From assembly GCA_002479765.1 (NCBI GenBank), contig DLOZ01000010.1:1-48423 (forward strand): a stretch of DNA of 48,423 nt, read 5' to 3'. Position numbers and translations under genes: made by a program. A model generated the notes under the pieces. That model did not search any database and had not been told where the DNA came from. It was given only the letters and a program-made list of their open reading frames with translations. Below are positions 8,634 through 16,974 of this stretch, piece by piece. Origin of the DNA: Sphingomonadales bacterium UBA7471 (lineage in GTDB: Bacteria; Pseudomonadota; Alphaproteobacteria; Sphingomonadales; Sphingomonadaceae). Numbering within the stretch: the first letter of the stretch is position 1; every line of letters starts with the position of its first letter.

Positions 8634-10501
8634 GCGGCTTCCGTCACCGCGCTGCGCGCGCGTTTTGCGTGGACCAAGATCGCAGCCAATGCCGCTGGCG
8701 TGATGCCACGAATGCGCGATGCCGCCGCCAGATTTTCGGGTTTAGCGCTCTGCAATTTCTCAACCATCTCATTGGAAAGTCCCGCGATGGCCGCATAGTC
8801 GACATGGCTGGCCAGCGTTATTTTTTCGTTTGCGGCGATGTCTTGAATTTCCGCCTCTTGCCGCGCGAGATATGGTGCGTAGCGACCGTCCTGCTCAATC
8901 TCCAACAAAAGCTCGCGTGGCCACGCGTGCCCATCGGCGTCCAACAAGTCCATGATCGAGACATGCGGAAAACGCAGCCATTCGAGCTTGGACATTTTGC
9001 CTGCATCGGGCTTGACTGGCACACCCTGCTTCATCAACACATCGGCACTTATGTGAGACGACATCATATCAAGCGCCGTCGCCTTCAACTGCGCTCTATG
9101 ATTGAATGCATCCATACGGCCCTCGCCAACGGCACCCGCTTCAATCGCCATTGGCGTGAGCCGCGTATGGGCATTGTCGGACCGAAGCCGTAAGCGATAC
9201 TCGGCTCGAGCCGTGAGCATCCTGTACGGCTCCGTTACGCCCTGCAGCGTGAGATCATCAATCATCACCGCAATATAGCTGTTGGTGCGGTCCATGGCCG
9301 GCATTGGCCGACCGAGCAATTTGCACGCCGCACCCAGCCCGGCGACCAAGCCCTGCGCCGCAGCCTCTTCATATCCGGTCGTGCCATTGATCTGACCCGC
9401 ACAATATAGTCCCTCAAACCCGCGAACAGCGAGGGTCGAATCGAGACACCGCGGGTCGACATAATCATATTCAACGGCGTAACCCGGAACGATAATTTCG
9501 CACTGCTCCAGTCCCGCCATCGACTTGACCATAAATTCCTGAATATCAGTGGGCAGAGACGTTGATATGCCATTGGGGTAAACCAAATAGCTATCAAGCC
9601 CTTCGGGTTCCAAGAATATTTGGTGGCCATCACGATCACCGAAACGGAATATTTTGTCTTCAATCGACGGACAATATCGTGGACCCCTGCCCTCAATATC
9701 GCCGCCAAATAACGGCGAACGATCCAAACCACTGCGGATGATGTCATGTGTTACAGCGTTGGTGCGTGTCATTGCGCAGAATATCTGGGGCACCGTGCGC
9801 CGCTGATTTGAAAAGGACATTGTCCAGTCATCATCATCTGATGGCTGCTCTTCCAGCATTGCCCAGTTAATGGTCCGGCCATCAATGCGTGGCGGGGTGC
9901 CCGTCTTTAGCCGCGCTATCGGCAGTGCCGCATCGCGCAGCTGCTTGGAAAGGAGCATTGCGGACGCCTCGCCTACGCGCCCGCCCTCAAACCGTTCTTC
10001 GCCGCGAAATAGCTTTCCTCCGAGGAAAGTACCCGTCGCCAATATGACCGCCGAGGATGTGATGACGGAGCCATCGCCAAGGACCAAGCCGCCGACTCTG
10101 TTTGATGATCCAGGAACAAGATGGAGCGCCGCGGCCTCCGCCTGCACTATCGTTAAATGCGCAATTTGTCCCAGTTGGCGCTGGATCGATGCCTTAAACA
10201 AAGACCGGTCTGCCTGAACCCGCGGCCCCTGCACAGCCGCGCCTTTGGACGCGTTCAGCATTCTGTAGTGAATCGCAGCATCATCTGCCGCACGGGCAAT
10301 AAGGCCGTCAAATGCGTCGACTTCGCGCACCAGATGCCCTTTTCCAAGGCCGCCAATTGCTGGATTGCATGACATTGCGCCGATCATGCTTTTGTCGAAA
10401 CTCACCAGCGCGACACGAACACCCATACGCGCGGCGACGGCTGCGGCTTCGGTTCCCGCATGCCCTCCGCCCACTACAATGATGTCGAAATCGGTTGTCA
10501 T
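8630..10501 (-). CDS. mnmG: tRNA uridine-5-carboxymethylaminomethyl modification enzyme MnmG
   Basis: About 623 residues from the ATG at 10501; an in-frame TTG 21 nt upstream is less likely because MTTDFDIIVVGGGHAGTEA is the normal family start. The FAD-binding GGGHAG motif is at 11-16 and the conserved MSCNPAIGGLGKGH at about 43-56, including the catalytic-region cysteine. With MnmE it forms the 5-carboxymethylaminomethyl group at wobble U34 of several tRNAs. It lies downstream of mnmE, its functional partner, separated by a 71-bp gap with a parS site, and overlaps rsmG by 4 bp. Full length, no anomalies. Confidence 0.96.
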   Translation of the reverse strand: MTTDFDIIVVGGGHAGTEAAAVAARMGVRVALVSFDKSMIGAMSCNPAIGGLGKGHLVREVDAFDGLIARAADDAAIHYRMLNASKGAAVQGPRVQADRSLFKASIQRQLGQIAHLTIVQAEAAALHLVPGSSNRVGGLVLGDGSVITSSAVILATGTFLGGKLFRGEERFEGGRVGEASAMLLSKQLRDAALPIARLKTGTPPRIDGRTINWAMLEEQPSDDDDWTMSFSNQRRTVPQIFCAMTRTNAVTHDIIRSGLDRSPLFGGDIEGRGPRYCPSIEDKIFRFGDRDGHQIFLEPEGLDSYLVYPNGISTSLPTDIQEFMVKSMAGLEQCEIIVPGYAVEYDYVDPRCLDSTLAVRGFEGLYCAGQINGTTGYEEAAAQGLVAGLGAACKLLGRPMPAMDRTNSYIAVMIDDLTLQGVTEPYRMLTARAEYRLRLRSDNAHTRLTPMAIEAGAVGEGRMDAFNHRAQLKATALDMMSSHISADVLMKQGVPVKPDAGKMSKLEWLRFPHVSIMDLLDADGHAWPRELLLEIEQDGRYAPYLARQEAEIQDIAANEKITLASHVDYAAIAGLSNEMVEKLQSAKPENLAAASRIRGITPAALAAILVHAKRARSAVTEAA

Positions 10502-10551
10502 AGGTCGCGCATAGACGAACAAGTCGTATCGGTCAAAACTCTGCGTGGGAT

Positions 10552-10567
10552 TGTTTCACGTGAAACA
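10552..10567. other. parS: parS centromere site (between mnmG and mnmE)
   Basis: A second perfect copy of TGTTTCACGTGAAACA, 5 bp from the mnmE stop codon and 50 bp upstream of the mnmG ATG. It is intergenic, so it is not constrained by coding. Confidence 0.95.
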
Positions 10568-10572
10568 GCACA

Positions 10573-11868
10573 TCATTTGCCGACGCAGAATTTACCAAAT
10601 ACATTATCGAGCAATTCTTCGGTGTGCGCGCGGCCCGTGAGTGCGTCCAAAGCTAAGCGCGCTTGCCGCAAGCATTCTGCGACGACGAGCCAGTCATCGG
10701 TCGCCTGACATGTACCCAGCGCATCTGCGCAGTCTGCGAGCAGCGCCCGTTGACGCTGGTTCACCGAAAAATGGTCGGGGGGCGGCAAAAGCTTTTTCGC
10801 GATATCCGCGATGGCCGTTTTTAGATCGGCCATGCCACATCCTGAGACGGCCGACACCTGAATGGCCGCACCCGATTTTTTCAAGCCATCAGGACTATCC
10901 GACTTGGCCGCCACTTCAATGATGTGCGGATGGTCGGGCCCAGTACCTTCGGGTCCAAGCCATAATATGATATCCGCGCCCTGCATCGCGGCCTGACTGC
11001 GGTCGATGCCCATGCGCTCAATGACGTCGTCGGTGTGATCCCGTAACCCTGCGGTGTCGGTAAAGACGAACGCGATGCCATCAATCCCAATGGGAACTTC
11101 GATCATATCACGCGTGGTACCGGCAATGTCCGACACGATAGCCGCGTCGCGCTCCACCAAGGCATTCAACAATGTCGACTTGCCGCAATTGGGTGGACCA
11201 CCCAACACAACACGCAACCCATCCTTTAACTTTTCAGCAGCGGGGTTGGATAATATGCGTTCGATTTCGCGTTGAATTTCTACGCAAGACTTTGATATTG
11301 AACGATTATTTTGCGCATCTACATCGGATTCATCCGAAAAATCAAGTTCAGCCTCGGTCAGCGCGGACAGTTGGAGAACCTCTTGCCGCCATGCTTCGAT
11401 TGCTGCGCTAAAACTACCGCCAAACATCAATGTTGCGGATTTGCGCTGCCACTCGGTCTCTGCCGATAACAAATCGACAAGACCCTCAGCCTCGTTCAGA
11501 TCCAACCGGCCATTGGCAAAAGCTCTGCGCGTAAACTCGCCAGCCTCTGCCGCGCGTACATCGGGAAACTGCGACATGGCTTTTTCGACAGCGCGAACGA
11601 CGGCACGTCCACCATGGATATGAAGCTCAGCGAGATTCTCGCCCGTGGCACTATTAGGACCCGGAAAGAGCAGGACAAGCGCTTGGTCGAGTGTCTCCCT
11701 GCTGTCTGGCGCGCGTAATATAGCAAGCGACGCATGCCGCGGCTTTGGTGTCCGGCCCGCAAGCCCGTGCACCACATCAAACGCCGCAGGGCCGCTGATG
11801 CGGATAATCGCTATGGCAGCCGGCGGCGCACCGCTGGACAGTGCAAAAATAGTATCGGTGGCGGACAT
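10573..11868 (-). CDS. mnmE: tRNA modification GTPase MnmE
   Basis: A 431-residue GTPase (TrmE). It has the N-terminal tetrahydrofolate-binding domain (1-118), a central helical domain, and an inserted G domain with P-loop GGPPNCGKS (223-231), TTRD (251-254) and DTAG (271-274). The C-terminus is CVGK, the invariant CxGK catalytic tail. It partners with MnmG in wobble-uridine modification. The ATG at 11868 is taken rather than a TTG one codon before. Upstream the DUF6489-like gene ends 7 nt before this start, so both are likely in one operon with mnmG, rsmG, parA and parB. Confidence 0.96.
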   Translation of the reverse strand: MSATDTIFALSSGAPPAAIAIIRISGPAAFDVVHGLAGRTPKPRHASLAILRAPDSRETLDQALVLLFPGPNSATGENLAELHIHGGRAVVRAVEKAMSQFPDVRAAEAGEFTRRAFANGRLDLNEAEGLVDLLSAETEWQRKSATLMFGGSFSAAIEAWRQEVLQLSALTEAELDFSDESDVDAQNNRSISKSCVEIQREIERILSNPAAEKLKDGLRVVLGGPPNCGKSTLLNALVERDAAIVSDIAGTTRDMIEVPIGIDGIAFVFTDTAGLRDHTDDVIERMGIDRSQAAMQGADIILWLGPEGTGPDHPHIIEVAAKSDSPDGLKKSGAAIQVSAVSGCGMADLKTAIADIAKKLLPPPDHFSVNQRQRALLADCADALGTCQATDDWLVVAECLRQARLALDALTGRAHTEELLDNVFGKFCVGK

Positions 11869-11875
11869 CAAAGCT

Positions 11876-12136
11876 CTATTTTTTGTCTTTGCTGCTCATG
11901 CCCGACATGGCGGCTTTTGCACCTGTTTCGATCAGTTGTTGAAACAGCTGCAATCCCATTTGCCCCATTGGCGCGATTTGCTTGCCAAGTTCCTGCAGCT
12001 GGTCGATGCCGCCGGCGCCGTTCATCAGGTTCGTGACCTTTTCAACATAGGCCTCATTCGCCTTGGTCACATCGGGCAGACCCAAAAGCGCACGGGCCTC
12101 TTCTGGCGAACAATCGATCTCTATGTTCATCTTCAT
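11876..12136 (-). CDS. Small conserved protein, DUF6489-like
   Basis: An 86-residue protein with no signal peptide or membrane helix. It starts with a short strand (MNIEIDCSPEEARALLGLPD) and continues as probable amphipathic helices rich in Gln, Met and Gly, ending in a charged tail SSKDKK. It resembles the small DUF6489 proteins of sphingomonads; function unknown. A GGAG-like ribosome-binding site lies about 10 nt upstream of the ATG at 12136 (a second ATG at 12130 is possible). It is the promoter-proximal gene of the mnmE-mnmG-rsmG-parA-parB operon, only 7 nt from mnmE, and diverges from the hydrolase gene at 12226. The family assignment is from memory of sequence type and is moderate. Confidence 0.75.
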   Translation of the reverse strand: MKMNIEIDCSPEEARALLGLPDVTKANEAYVEKVTNLMNGAGGIDQLQELGKQIAPMGQMGLQLFQQLIETGAKAAMSGMSSKDKK

Positions 12137-12225
12137 GGCCGGGACTCTCCTCTTGATGGTATGACATACTATAAAGACAACATCGAATCACGCAATTGCG
12201 GAGAATGTCCGCACAGGAGCAAGAT

Positions 12226-12936
12226 ATGGGCGACATGATAAAGATTCCGGCACTGAACGAAGATGCCTTGTTTCCGGCGTATCTCGCCGCTCCGGTGGGC
12301 GCTGCGAAAGCCGCTATCATCGTCATACCTGAAATTTTCGGCGTAAATGCGGGCATTCGCCAAAAATGCGATCGCTTGGCTAATGATGGATATCTGGCGA
12401 TTGCACCCGATATTTTCTGGCGTTTTGCGCCCGGCGTCGAACTTAATCCCGATGTGGAAGCACAGCTTCAAGAAGCGTTCGGTTATTTTGGCCAATATGA
12501 TGCCGATGACGGCGTCAAAGACATTGAGGCTGCTATTCACGCGATACGGGGCGGTATTTCAGGCCACGCCCCCGTTCAAAATGTGGGCTGTGTCGGCTAC
12601 TGCCTGGGTGGACGACTGGCCTATATGGCGGCGACACGCACCGATATCAGTGCATCCGTTGGCTATTATGGCGTCATGATTGATCAGATGCTTGGCGAAA
12701 GTCATGCGATTGCCCACCCGCTCATGCTGCACATCCCGACCGCAGACCATTTTGTCGGACCTGAGGCGCAGGCGGCGATCCATGCAGGACTTGGCAACCA
12801 CCCGAAGGTGACTTTGCACGATTATGAAGGGCTCGACCATGGCTTTGCCGCCGAGATGGGCAACCGCCGGAACGAAGCTGGCGCGGCATTGGCCGATTCC
12901 CGCACGGCAGCGTTTTTTGCAGAGCATCTAAGTTGA
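12226..12936 (+). CDS. Dienelactone hydrolase family protein
   Basis: A 236-residue alpha/beta hydrolase. The family triad is visible: nucleophile Cys126 in GYCLGG, Asp174 in PTADHF and His205 in GLDHGF. Known members hydrolyse dienelactones or related lactones and esters; the physiological substrate here is unknown and no chlorocatechol genes are nearby. The start at 12226 is chosen because AGGAG (12215-12219) lies 6 nt before it; upstream in-frame TTG and ATG codons lack this. No signal peptide, so cytoplasmic. It diverges from the DUF6489-like/mnmE operon and converges with terC; its stop codon lies inside a long hairpin. Confidence 0.9.
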   Translation: MGDMIKIPALNEDALFPAYLAAPVGAAKAAIIVIPEIFGVNAGIRQKCDRLANDGYLAIAPDIFWRFAPGVELNPDVEAQLQEAFGYFGQYDADDGVKDIEAAIHAIRGGISGHAPVQNVGCVGYCLGGRLAYMAATRTDISASVGYYGVMIDQMLGESHAIAHPLMLHIPTADHFVGPEAQAAIHAGLGNHPKVTLHDYEGLDHGFAAEMGNRRNEAGAALADSRTAAFFAEHLS

Positions 12937-12967
12937 GGGCTATCTGACGATCGTCAGATGCCCTCAA
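12933..12967. terminator. Long hairpin between convergent hydrolase and terC genes
   Basis: TTGAGGGC and GCCCTCAA flank the perfect 18-bp palindrome ATCTGACGATCGTCAGAT, giving a 17-bp stem with one bulged T. The TGA of the hydrolase gene lies in the left arm and the terC stop follows 3 bp after the structure. No strong T-run follows on either strand, so this is probably a bidirectional end-of-gene structure rather than a classical terminator; protein binding to the palindrome is an alternative. Confidence 0.6.
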
Positions 12968-12970
12968 AAA

Positions 12971-13717
12971 TTAGCGGCTGATCAGCGCGATAACGTAACT
13001 GCCAACGCCCAAATCGGGGTCGGTCCAGCCTTCATAGATCATCTTGCCAGCGACATAGACGATCACCGCCATGCCCAGCCATGCAATCCATTTATAGCGT
13101 TCGATATATTGGGCGATGATATTCGCTGCGACGCCCATAAGGGCCACGGCAAAGACCAGACCGACAATCATGATGCCTGGATGATCCTTGGCAGCGCCTG
13201 CCACGGCCAGAACATTGTCGAGACTCATCGATACATCAGCAACCGCAACCGCCCATGCTGCAGCCGCAAAGCTTTTGGCCGCCGGAATACCGCTATTTTC
13301 GTCACCTAAAACTTCAGGAGAGCCGGGCGATTCCGTTGCTTCGCTGCGTTGAAGGTCGCGGTACATTTTCCACGCAACCCAGATCAGCAACAATCCGCCA
13401 ACGAAGATGAGGCCAATGACACCCATCAACAAATTGACCATCAACGCAAACACCACACGCAAAACCAGCGCAGCGATAACCCCGATGAAAATGACCTTTT
13501 TACGCTGTTCCGCAGGCAGACCCGCAGCCAAAGCGCCAACAACAATCGCATTGTCGCCTGCAAGCACAAGGTCGAGCAAGATGACCGAACCCAAAGCGGT
13601 CCACGCACTCGCGGTGTTTAGATTGGAGAAATCATTGACGATATGCCCCCAAATGTCGGCAGGTCCACCAAGTGACATCGCCGATGACGCGGTCGCAATC
13701 AAAAATTCTAACATCAT
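12971..13717 (-). CDS. TerC family integral membrane protein (YjbE-like)
   Basis: A 248-residue membrane protein with about seven helices. The family signatures with acidic residues in membrane segments are present: DLVLAGDNAIVVGA (about 49-62) and VADVSMSLDNVLAVAG (about 160-175). TerC proteins are linked to tellurite resistance in some bacteria and to manganese export or metal loading of exported proteins in others; which applies here is not shown by the sequence. It lies 15 bp downstream of rho on the same strand and may be read from the rho transcript. No metal riboswitch or binding site was recognised. Confidence 0.88.
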   Translation of the reverse strand: MMLEFLIATASSAMSLGGPADIWGHIVNDFSNLNTASAWTALGSVILLDLVLAGDNAIVVGALAAGLPAEQRKKVIFIGVIAALVLRVVFALMVNLLMGVIGLIFVGGLLLIWVAWKMYRDLQRSEATESPGSPEVLGDENSGIPAAKSFAAAAWAVAVADVSMSLDNVLAVAGAAKDHPGIMIVGLVFAVALMGVAANIIAQYIERYKWIAWLGMAVIVYVAGKMIYEGWTDPDLGVGSYVIALISR

Positions 13718-13732
13718 GATATCGCCTATCGC

Positions 13733-14989
13733 TTACTGATTCATCGAATCGAAGAAATCTTCGTTGGTCTTCGAATCCTTCATCTTGTCGAGCAGGAATT
13801 CCATCGCGTCGATGGTGCCCATTTGCATAAGGATACGGCGCAGGACCCACATTTTCTTGAGCTTGCCCTCCTCAACCAACAATTCTTCCTTACGCGTGCC
13901 GGACTTGCCGACATCAAGCGCTGGGAAGATACGCTTATCCGCAACCTTACGATCGAGCACGATTTCGGAGTTACCGGTTCCTTTGAACTCTTCAAAGATG
14001 ACTTCATCCATGCGGCTTCCGGTATCAATCAGCGCGGTTGCGATGATGGACAAGGAACCGCCTTCCTCGATATTTCGTGCCGCACCAAAGAAGCGCTTTG
14101 GACGTTGCAACGCATTCGCATCGACACCGCCGGTCAACACCTTGCCCGACGATGGAACGACCGTGTTATAGGCACGGCCAAGACGCGTGATCGAGTCGAG
14201 CAGGATGACAACATCATGCTTATGCTCCACCAGACGCTTTGCCTTTTCGATAACCATTTCAGCAACTTGCACGTGACGCGTTGCAGGTTCATCGAAGGTG
14301 GAGGAAACAACCTCACCCTTCACTGAACGCTGCATATCGGTGACTTCTTCTGGACGTTCGTCGATCAACAATACGATCAAGAACACATCAGGATGGTTTT
14401 CGGTAATCGCGCGGGCGATGTTTTGCAGCAACACAGTCTTACCGGTACGCGGCGGCGCAACGATGAGCGCGCGCTGGCCCTTACCTTGCGGGCTGACAAT
14501 ATCGATAACGCGTGCGGACTTGTCCTTCACCGTTGGATCAAGCGAGTCCAACGTCAGCTTTGAATCTGGATATAGCGGCGTCAGGTTATCGAAGTTAACG
14601 CGATGACGGACGGCGTCCGGATCATCAAAGTTGATCTTCATCACCTTGGTCAGGGCAAAATAACGCTCGCCATCTTTCGGCGCACGGATTTCGCCTTCGA
14701 CGGTATCACCGGTGCGCAGACCAAATTGGCGGACCATATTTGGCGACACGTAAATATCGTCTGGACCCGCAAGATAGTTCGCTTCTGGCGAGCGCAAGAA
14801 ACCAAAGCTGTCGGGCAGAACCTCAATCGTACCAAGACCCATGATCTGCTCGCCATCTTCGGCCAGCTCTTTCAGAATAGCAAACATCAGATCCTGTTTG
14901 CGCAAGGTCGACGCGCCCTCGACACCAAGCTCTTCAGCCATCGATACGAGGTCAGCGGGGTTTTTGCTTTTCAGCTCTTTCAAATGCAT
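13733..14989 (-). CDS. rho: Transcription termination factor Rho
   Basis: 418 residues from the ATG at 14989, the usual Rho length. The N-terminal helical domain starts MHLKELKSKNPADLV, the cold-shock-like RNA-binding domain includes GTIEVLPDSFGFLR (53-66), the Walker A box is APPRTGKTV (about 178-186), and the Walker B stretch VVILLDSITRLGRAYN contains the catalytic region. Rho is a hexameric RNA helicase that ends untranslated transcripts. An open frame continues upstream to a GTG at 15121 but matches nothing in the family. The hemE-hemJ-rho order is typical of Alphaproteobacteria near the origin. Confidence 0.97.
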   Translation of the reverse strand: MHLKELKSKNPADLVSMAEELGVEGASTLRKQDLMFAILKELAEDGEQIMGLGTIEVLPDSFGFLRSPEANYLAGPDDIYVSPNMVRQFGLRTGDTVEGEIRAPKDGERYFALTKVMKINFDDPDAVRHRVNFDNLTPLYPDSKLTLDSLDPTVKDKSARVIDIVSPQGKGQRALIVAPPRTGKTVLLQNIARAITENHPDVFLIVLLIDERPEEVTDMQRSVKGEVVSSTFDEPATRHVQVAEMVIEKAKRLVEHKHDVVILLDSITRLGRAYNTVVPSSGKVLTGGVDANALQRPKRFFGAARNIEEGGSLSIIATALIDTGSRMDEVIFEEFKGTGNSEIVLDRKVADKRIFPALDVGKSGTRKEELLVEEGKLKKMWVLRRILMQMGTIDAMEFLLDKMKDSKTNEDFFDSMNQ

Positions 14990-15201
14990 AGGTAATTCCG
15001 TTGAATGGACCATTGGCCCCGATTGCAGGTGGACATATGTCCGATTGAGAGCCGGTTTAGAAAGACAACCGACAAGATGTTGAAAGTTGGTGGCGCGGTT
15101 GTTGTTGCGTTCGCGCCTCACGCCCAGGACGGGCTTGAACTGTCAAATAGGCTGCGATGCTTCCGCCGTCAACTGTTCTGCAAAAACGCGTGGGGTAATC
15201 G
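14990..15201. other. Leader region between hemJ and rho
   Basis: 212 bp on the minus strand between the hemJ stop and the rho start. It is long enough to hold a promoter and an untranslated leader; rho is autoregulated by attenuation in other bacteria. The only structure I could define is the 12-bp palindrome GGACATATGTCC at 15031-15042. Confidence 0.45.
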
Positions 15202-15645
15202 TCAGAATGGTTTGGCCACGACCAATATAACGATAATGGCGGCCGCTATGCCCGGCACTTCGTTTAAAAGGCGTAATTGCTTGCCCGTTAGCTTGCGTTC
15301 ACCGCGCGCGAGTTTTTTCGCATAGCCAACAATCCAGCCATGATATCCGGACAGGCCCAAGACGAAGAGCAATTTGGCATGGAACCAGCCTTCAGCCATC
15401 GCACCGATATTCCAAGCCAAAAATAGTCCGACAACCCAGACAATGATGACCGATGGATTGAGGATGATTTTGATAAGCTTGGACTCACGGTCCACCCATT
15501 TGGCAGCCTCTTCAGACCCTACCGCACTTTCCTGATGGTAGACGAAAAAGCGCGGGAGCATAAACAGCCCCGCCATCCAAAAAATCACAAAAATGATATG
15601 GGCAGACTTTAACCAGATATAGAGCACAGATAGCGTTTCCGTCAT
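15202..15645 (-). CDS. hemJ: Protoporphyrinogen oxidase HemJ
   Basis: A 147-residue four-helix membrane protein of the HemJ (formerly CopD-like/UPF0093) family. Recognisable are the conserved first helix with a ligand-type histidine (WLKSAHIIFVIFWMAG, His16), LPRFFVYHQE, and a C-terminal NEVPGIAAAIIVILVV helix. HemJ converts protoporphyrinogen IX to protoporphyrin IX, the penultimate step of haem synthesis. The gene lies 18 bp downstream of hemE, an earlier enzyme of the same pathway, supporting the assignment and an operon. Confidence 0.92.
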   Translation of the reverse strand: MTETLSVLYIWLKSAHIIFVIFWMAGLFMLPRFFVYHQESAVGSEEAAKWVDRESKLIKIILNPSVIIVWVVGLFLAWNIGAMAEGWFHAKLLFVLGLSGYHGWIVGYAKKLARGERKLTGKQLRLLNEVPGIAAAIIVILVVAKPF

Positions 15646-15663
15646 GAAAACGGCCTTTATGGG

Positions 15664-16695
15664 TTAACCCTTGCGGACCAGTTTAAGAAGCATTTCGACA
15701 TTTTCAATCGGCGTATCGGGCAAAATACCATGGCCAAGATTGAAAATATGGGGGCGGTCGGCAAACGCCGATAGAATATTGTCGGCAGCCTCTTTCAGGA
15801 CCTGACCTCCAGCAATCAGCGCGAGTGGATCAAGATTGCCCTGCACCGGCAAACCTTTTGGCAGCTCTCGGTTTGCCCAATGCGGATCAACCGTTTCATC
15901 CAATCCCAATGCATCAACGCCCGTGCCTTCGGCATAAGCGGCAAGCTTACCGCCCGCGCCTTTAGGGAAACCAATAATGACCGCATTCGGGTTGCGGGCC
16001 TTTAGACGACGCACGATTTCGGCATTTGGCGCGATGACCCATTTTTGGAACTGTGCTGGCGACAAAGACCCTGCCCAGCTGTCAAACAACTGAACTGCAT
16101 CAACGCCGGCATCAATTTGATTGGCGAGATAATCAACCGTTGCCGAAATGATCGCTTCGATAAGACCAGCAAAACGCTCCGGCTCTGCGTGGGCCATTCT
16201 GCGAGCCTCTGCTTGGTCTTTGCTGCCCTGACCATGCACCATGTATGTAGCGACCGTCCACGGGCTTCCAGCGAAGCCCAGGAAGGTTGTTTCCGCTGGC
16301 AGTGCCGCCGATACTTTACGCACCGTGTCGATAACAGGATTGAGCCGTTCAGGCGCTGGCACAAATTCTTCAAGCCGTGATTCCGCCAAGCGCGGCGCAA
16401 GCCTTGGACCTTCACCTGTTTCGAACCACAGATCCTGACCCATGGCGTGCGGAATGACCAGAATGTCGGAGAATAATATGGCGCCATCAAAACCAAAACG
16501 CTTGATGGGTTGCAGCGTTATTTCCGTTGCGGCATCGCTGTCATAAGCCAGCGCCAGAAAACCGCCCTTTTCAGCACGAAGGGCCCGATATTCCGGAAGA
16601 TAGCGACCTGCCTGTCGCATGAGCCAAATAGGCGGAACCGCTTCTTGATTGCCCTTAAGGGCGTTAAGCAGTTTTTTCGAGGCTTGCGCTGACAT
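15664..16695 (-). CDS. hemE: Uroporphyrinogen decarboxylase HemE
   Basis: 343 residues from the ATG at 16695; an in-frame TTG at 16716 lies in the AT-rich tract and is not preferred. The signature PPIWLMRQAGRYLPEYR (21-37) binds the substrate carboxylates, and GFAGSPWTVATYM and GHGILPDTP are further family motifs. The enzyme decarboxylates the four acetate side chains of uroporphyrinogen III to give coproporphyrinogen III. It is transcribed away from the putative origin, exactly as in Caulobacter, where a hemE promoter overlaps the origin. Confidence 0.96.
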   Translation of the reverse strand: MSAQASKKLLNALKGNQEAVPPIWLMRQAGRYLPEYRALRAEKGGFLALAYDSDAATEITLQPIKRFGFDGAILFSDILVIPHAMGQDLWFETGEGPRLAPRLAESRLEEFVPAPERLNPVIDTVRKVSAALPAETTFLGFAGSPWTVATYMVHGQGSKDQAEARRMAHAEPERFAGLIEAIISATVDYLANQIDAGVDAVQLFDSWAGSLSPAQFQKWVIAPNAEIVRRLKARNPNAVIIGFPKGAGGKLAAYAEGTGVDALGLDETVDPHWANRELPKGLPVQGNLDPLALIAGGQVLKEAADNILSAFADRPHIFNLGHGILPDTPIENVEMLLKLVRKG

Positions 16696-16853
16696 AAGCG
16701 GCAGAGATCCAATCAAAATATATATTTATATAAAGGATGATGAAAGATGATGTGCTGTTGATATCGCAGGCCTTAAAAGCTTTTGCGGATATTGCCAACA
16801 TCTTGACGTCCACGGGCAAACGCAAACCAATGGAGTCGCACATTCCATCCCCA

Positions 16854-16862
16854 TTATTCACA
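16854..16862 (+). other. DnaA box (TTATTCACA)
   Basis: A perfect match to the TTATNCACA DnaA consensus in the putative origin. Confidence 0.75.
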
Positions 16863-16865
16863 GGC

Positions 16866-16874
16866 TGTGGATAG
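16866..16874 (-). other. DnaA box (one mismatch)
   Basis: CTATCCACA on the minus strand, one base from TTATCCACA, 3 bp from the previous box and inverted to it. Confidence 0.65.
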
Positions 16875-16885
16875 GCAATTGCCCC

Positions 16886-16894
16886 TGTGGACAG
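16886..16894 (-). other. Weak DnaA-box-like nonamer
   Basis: CTGTCCACA on the minus strand, two mismatches from TTATCCACA. It starts 20 bp after the start of the second box, in the same orientation, so a helical-phase array is possible. Confidence 0.4.
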
Positions 16895-16965
16895 GCTGTG
16901 CCCGAATCGAGAGGTTATTCGGCGATAGTGGGGAAGATAGGGTGGGTGAAAACTTGTCCCTTGAT

Positions 16966-16974
16966 TTATCCCCA
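16966..16974 (+). other. DnaA-box-like nonamer near ppsR
   Basis: TTATCCCCA, one mismatch from TTATCCACA, 23 bp before the ppsR start codon. It could serve the origin or ppsR expression. Confidence 0.5.

Noticed and set aside
14990..15121. N-terminal extension of Rho to a GTG at 15121
   Set aside because: The extension has no Rho-like sequence, and the ATG at 14989 gives the standard 418-residue protein.
16711..16734. AT tract as only the hemE promoter
   Set aside because: A promoter function may coexist, but the DnaA boxes and synteny favour an origin unwinding element; I did not annotate a separate promoter because no clear -35/-10 pair is visible.
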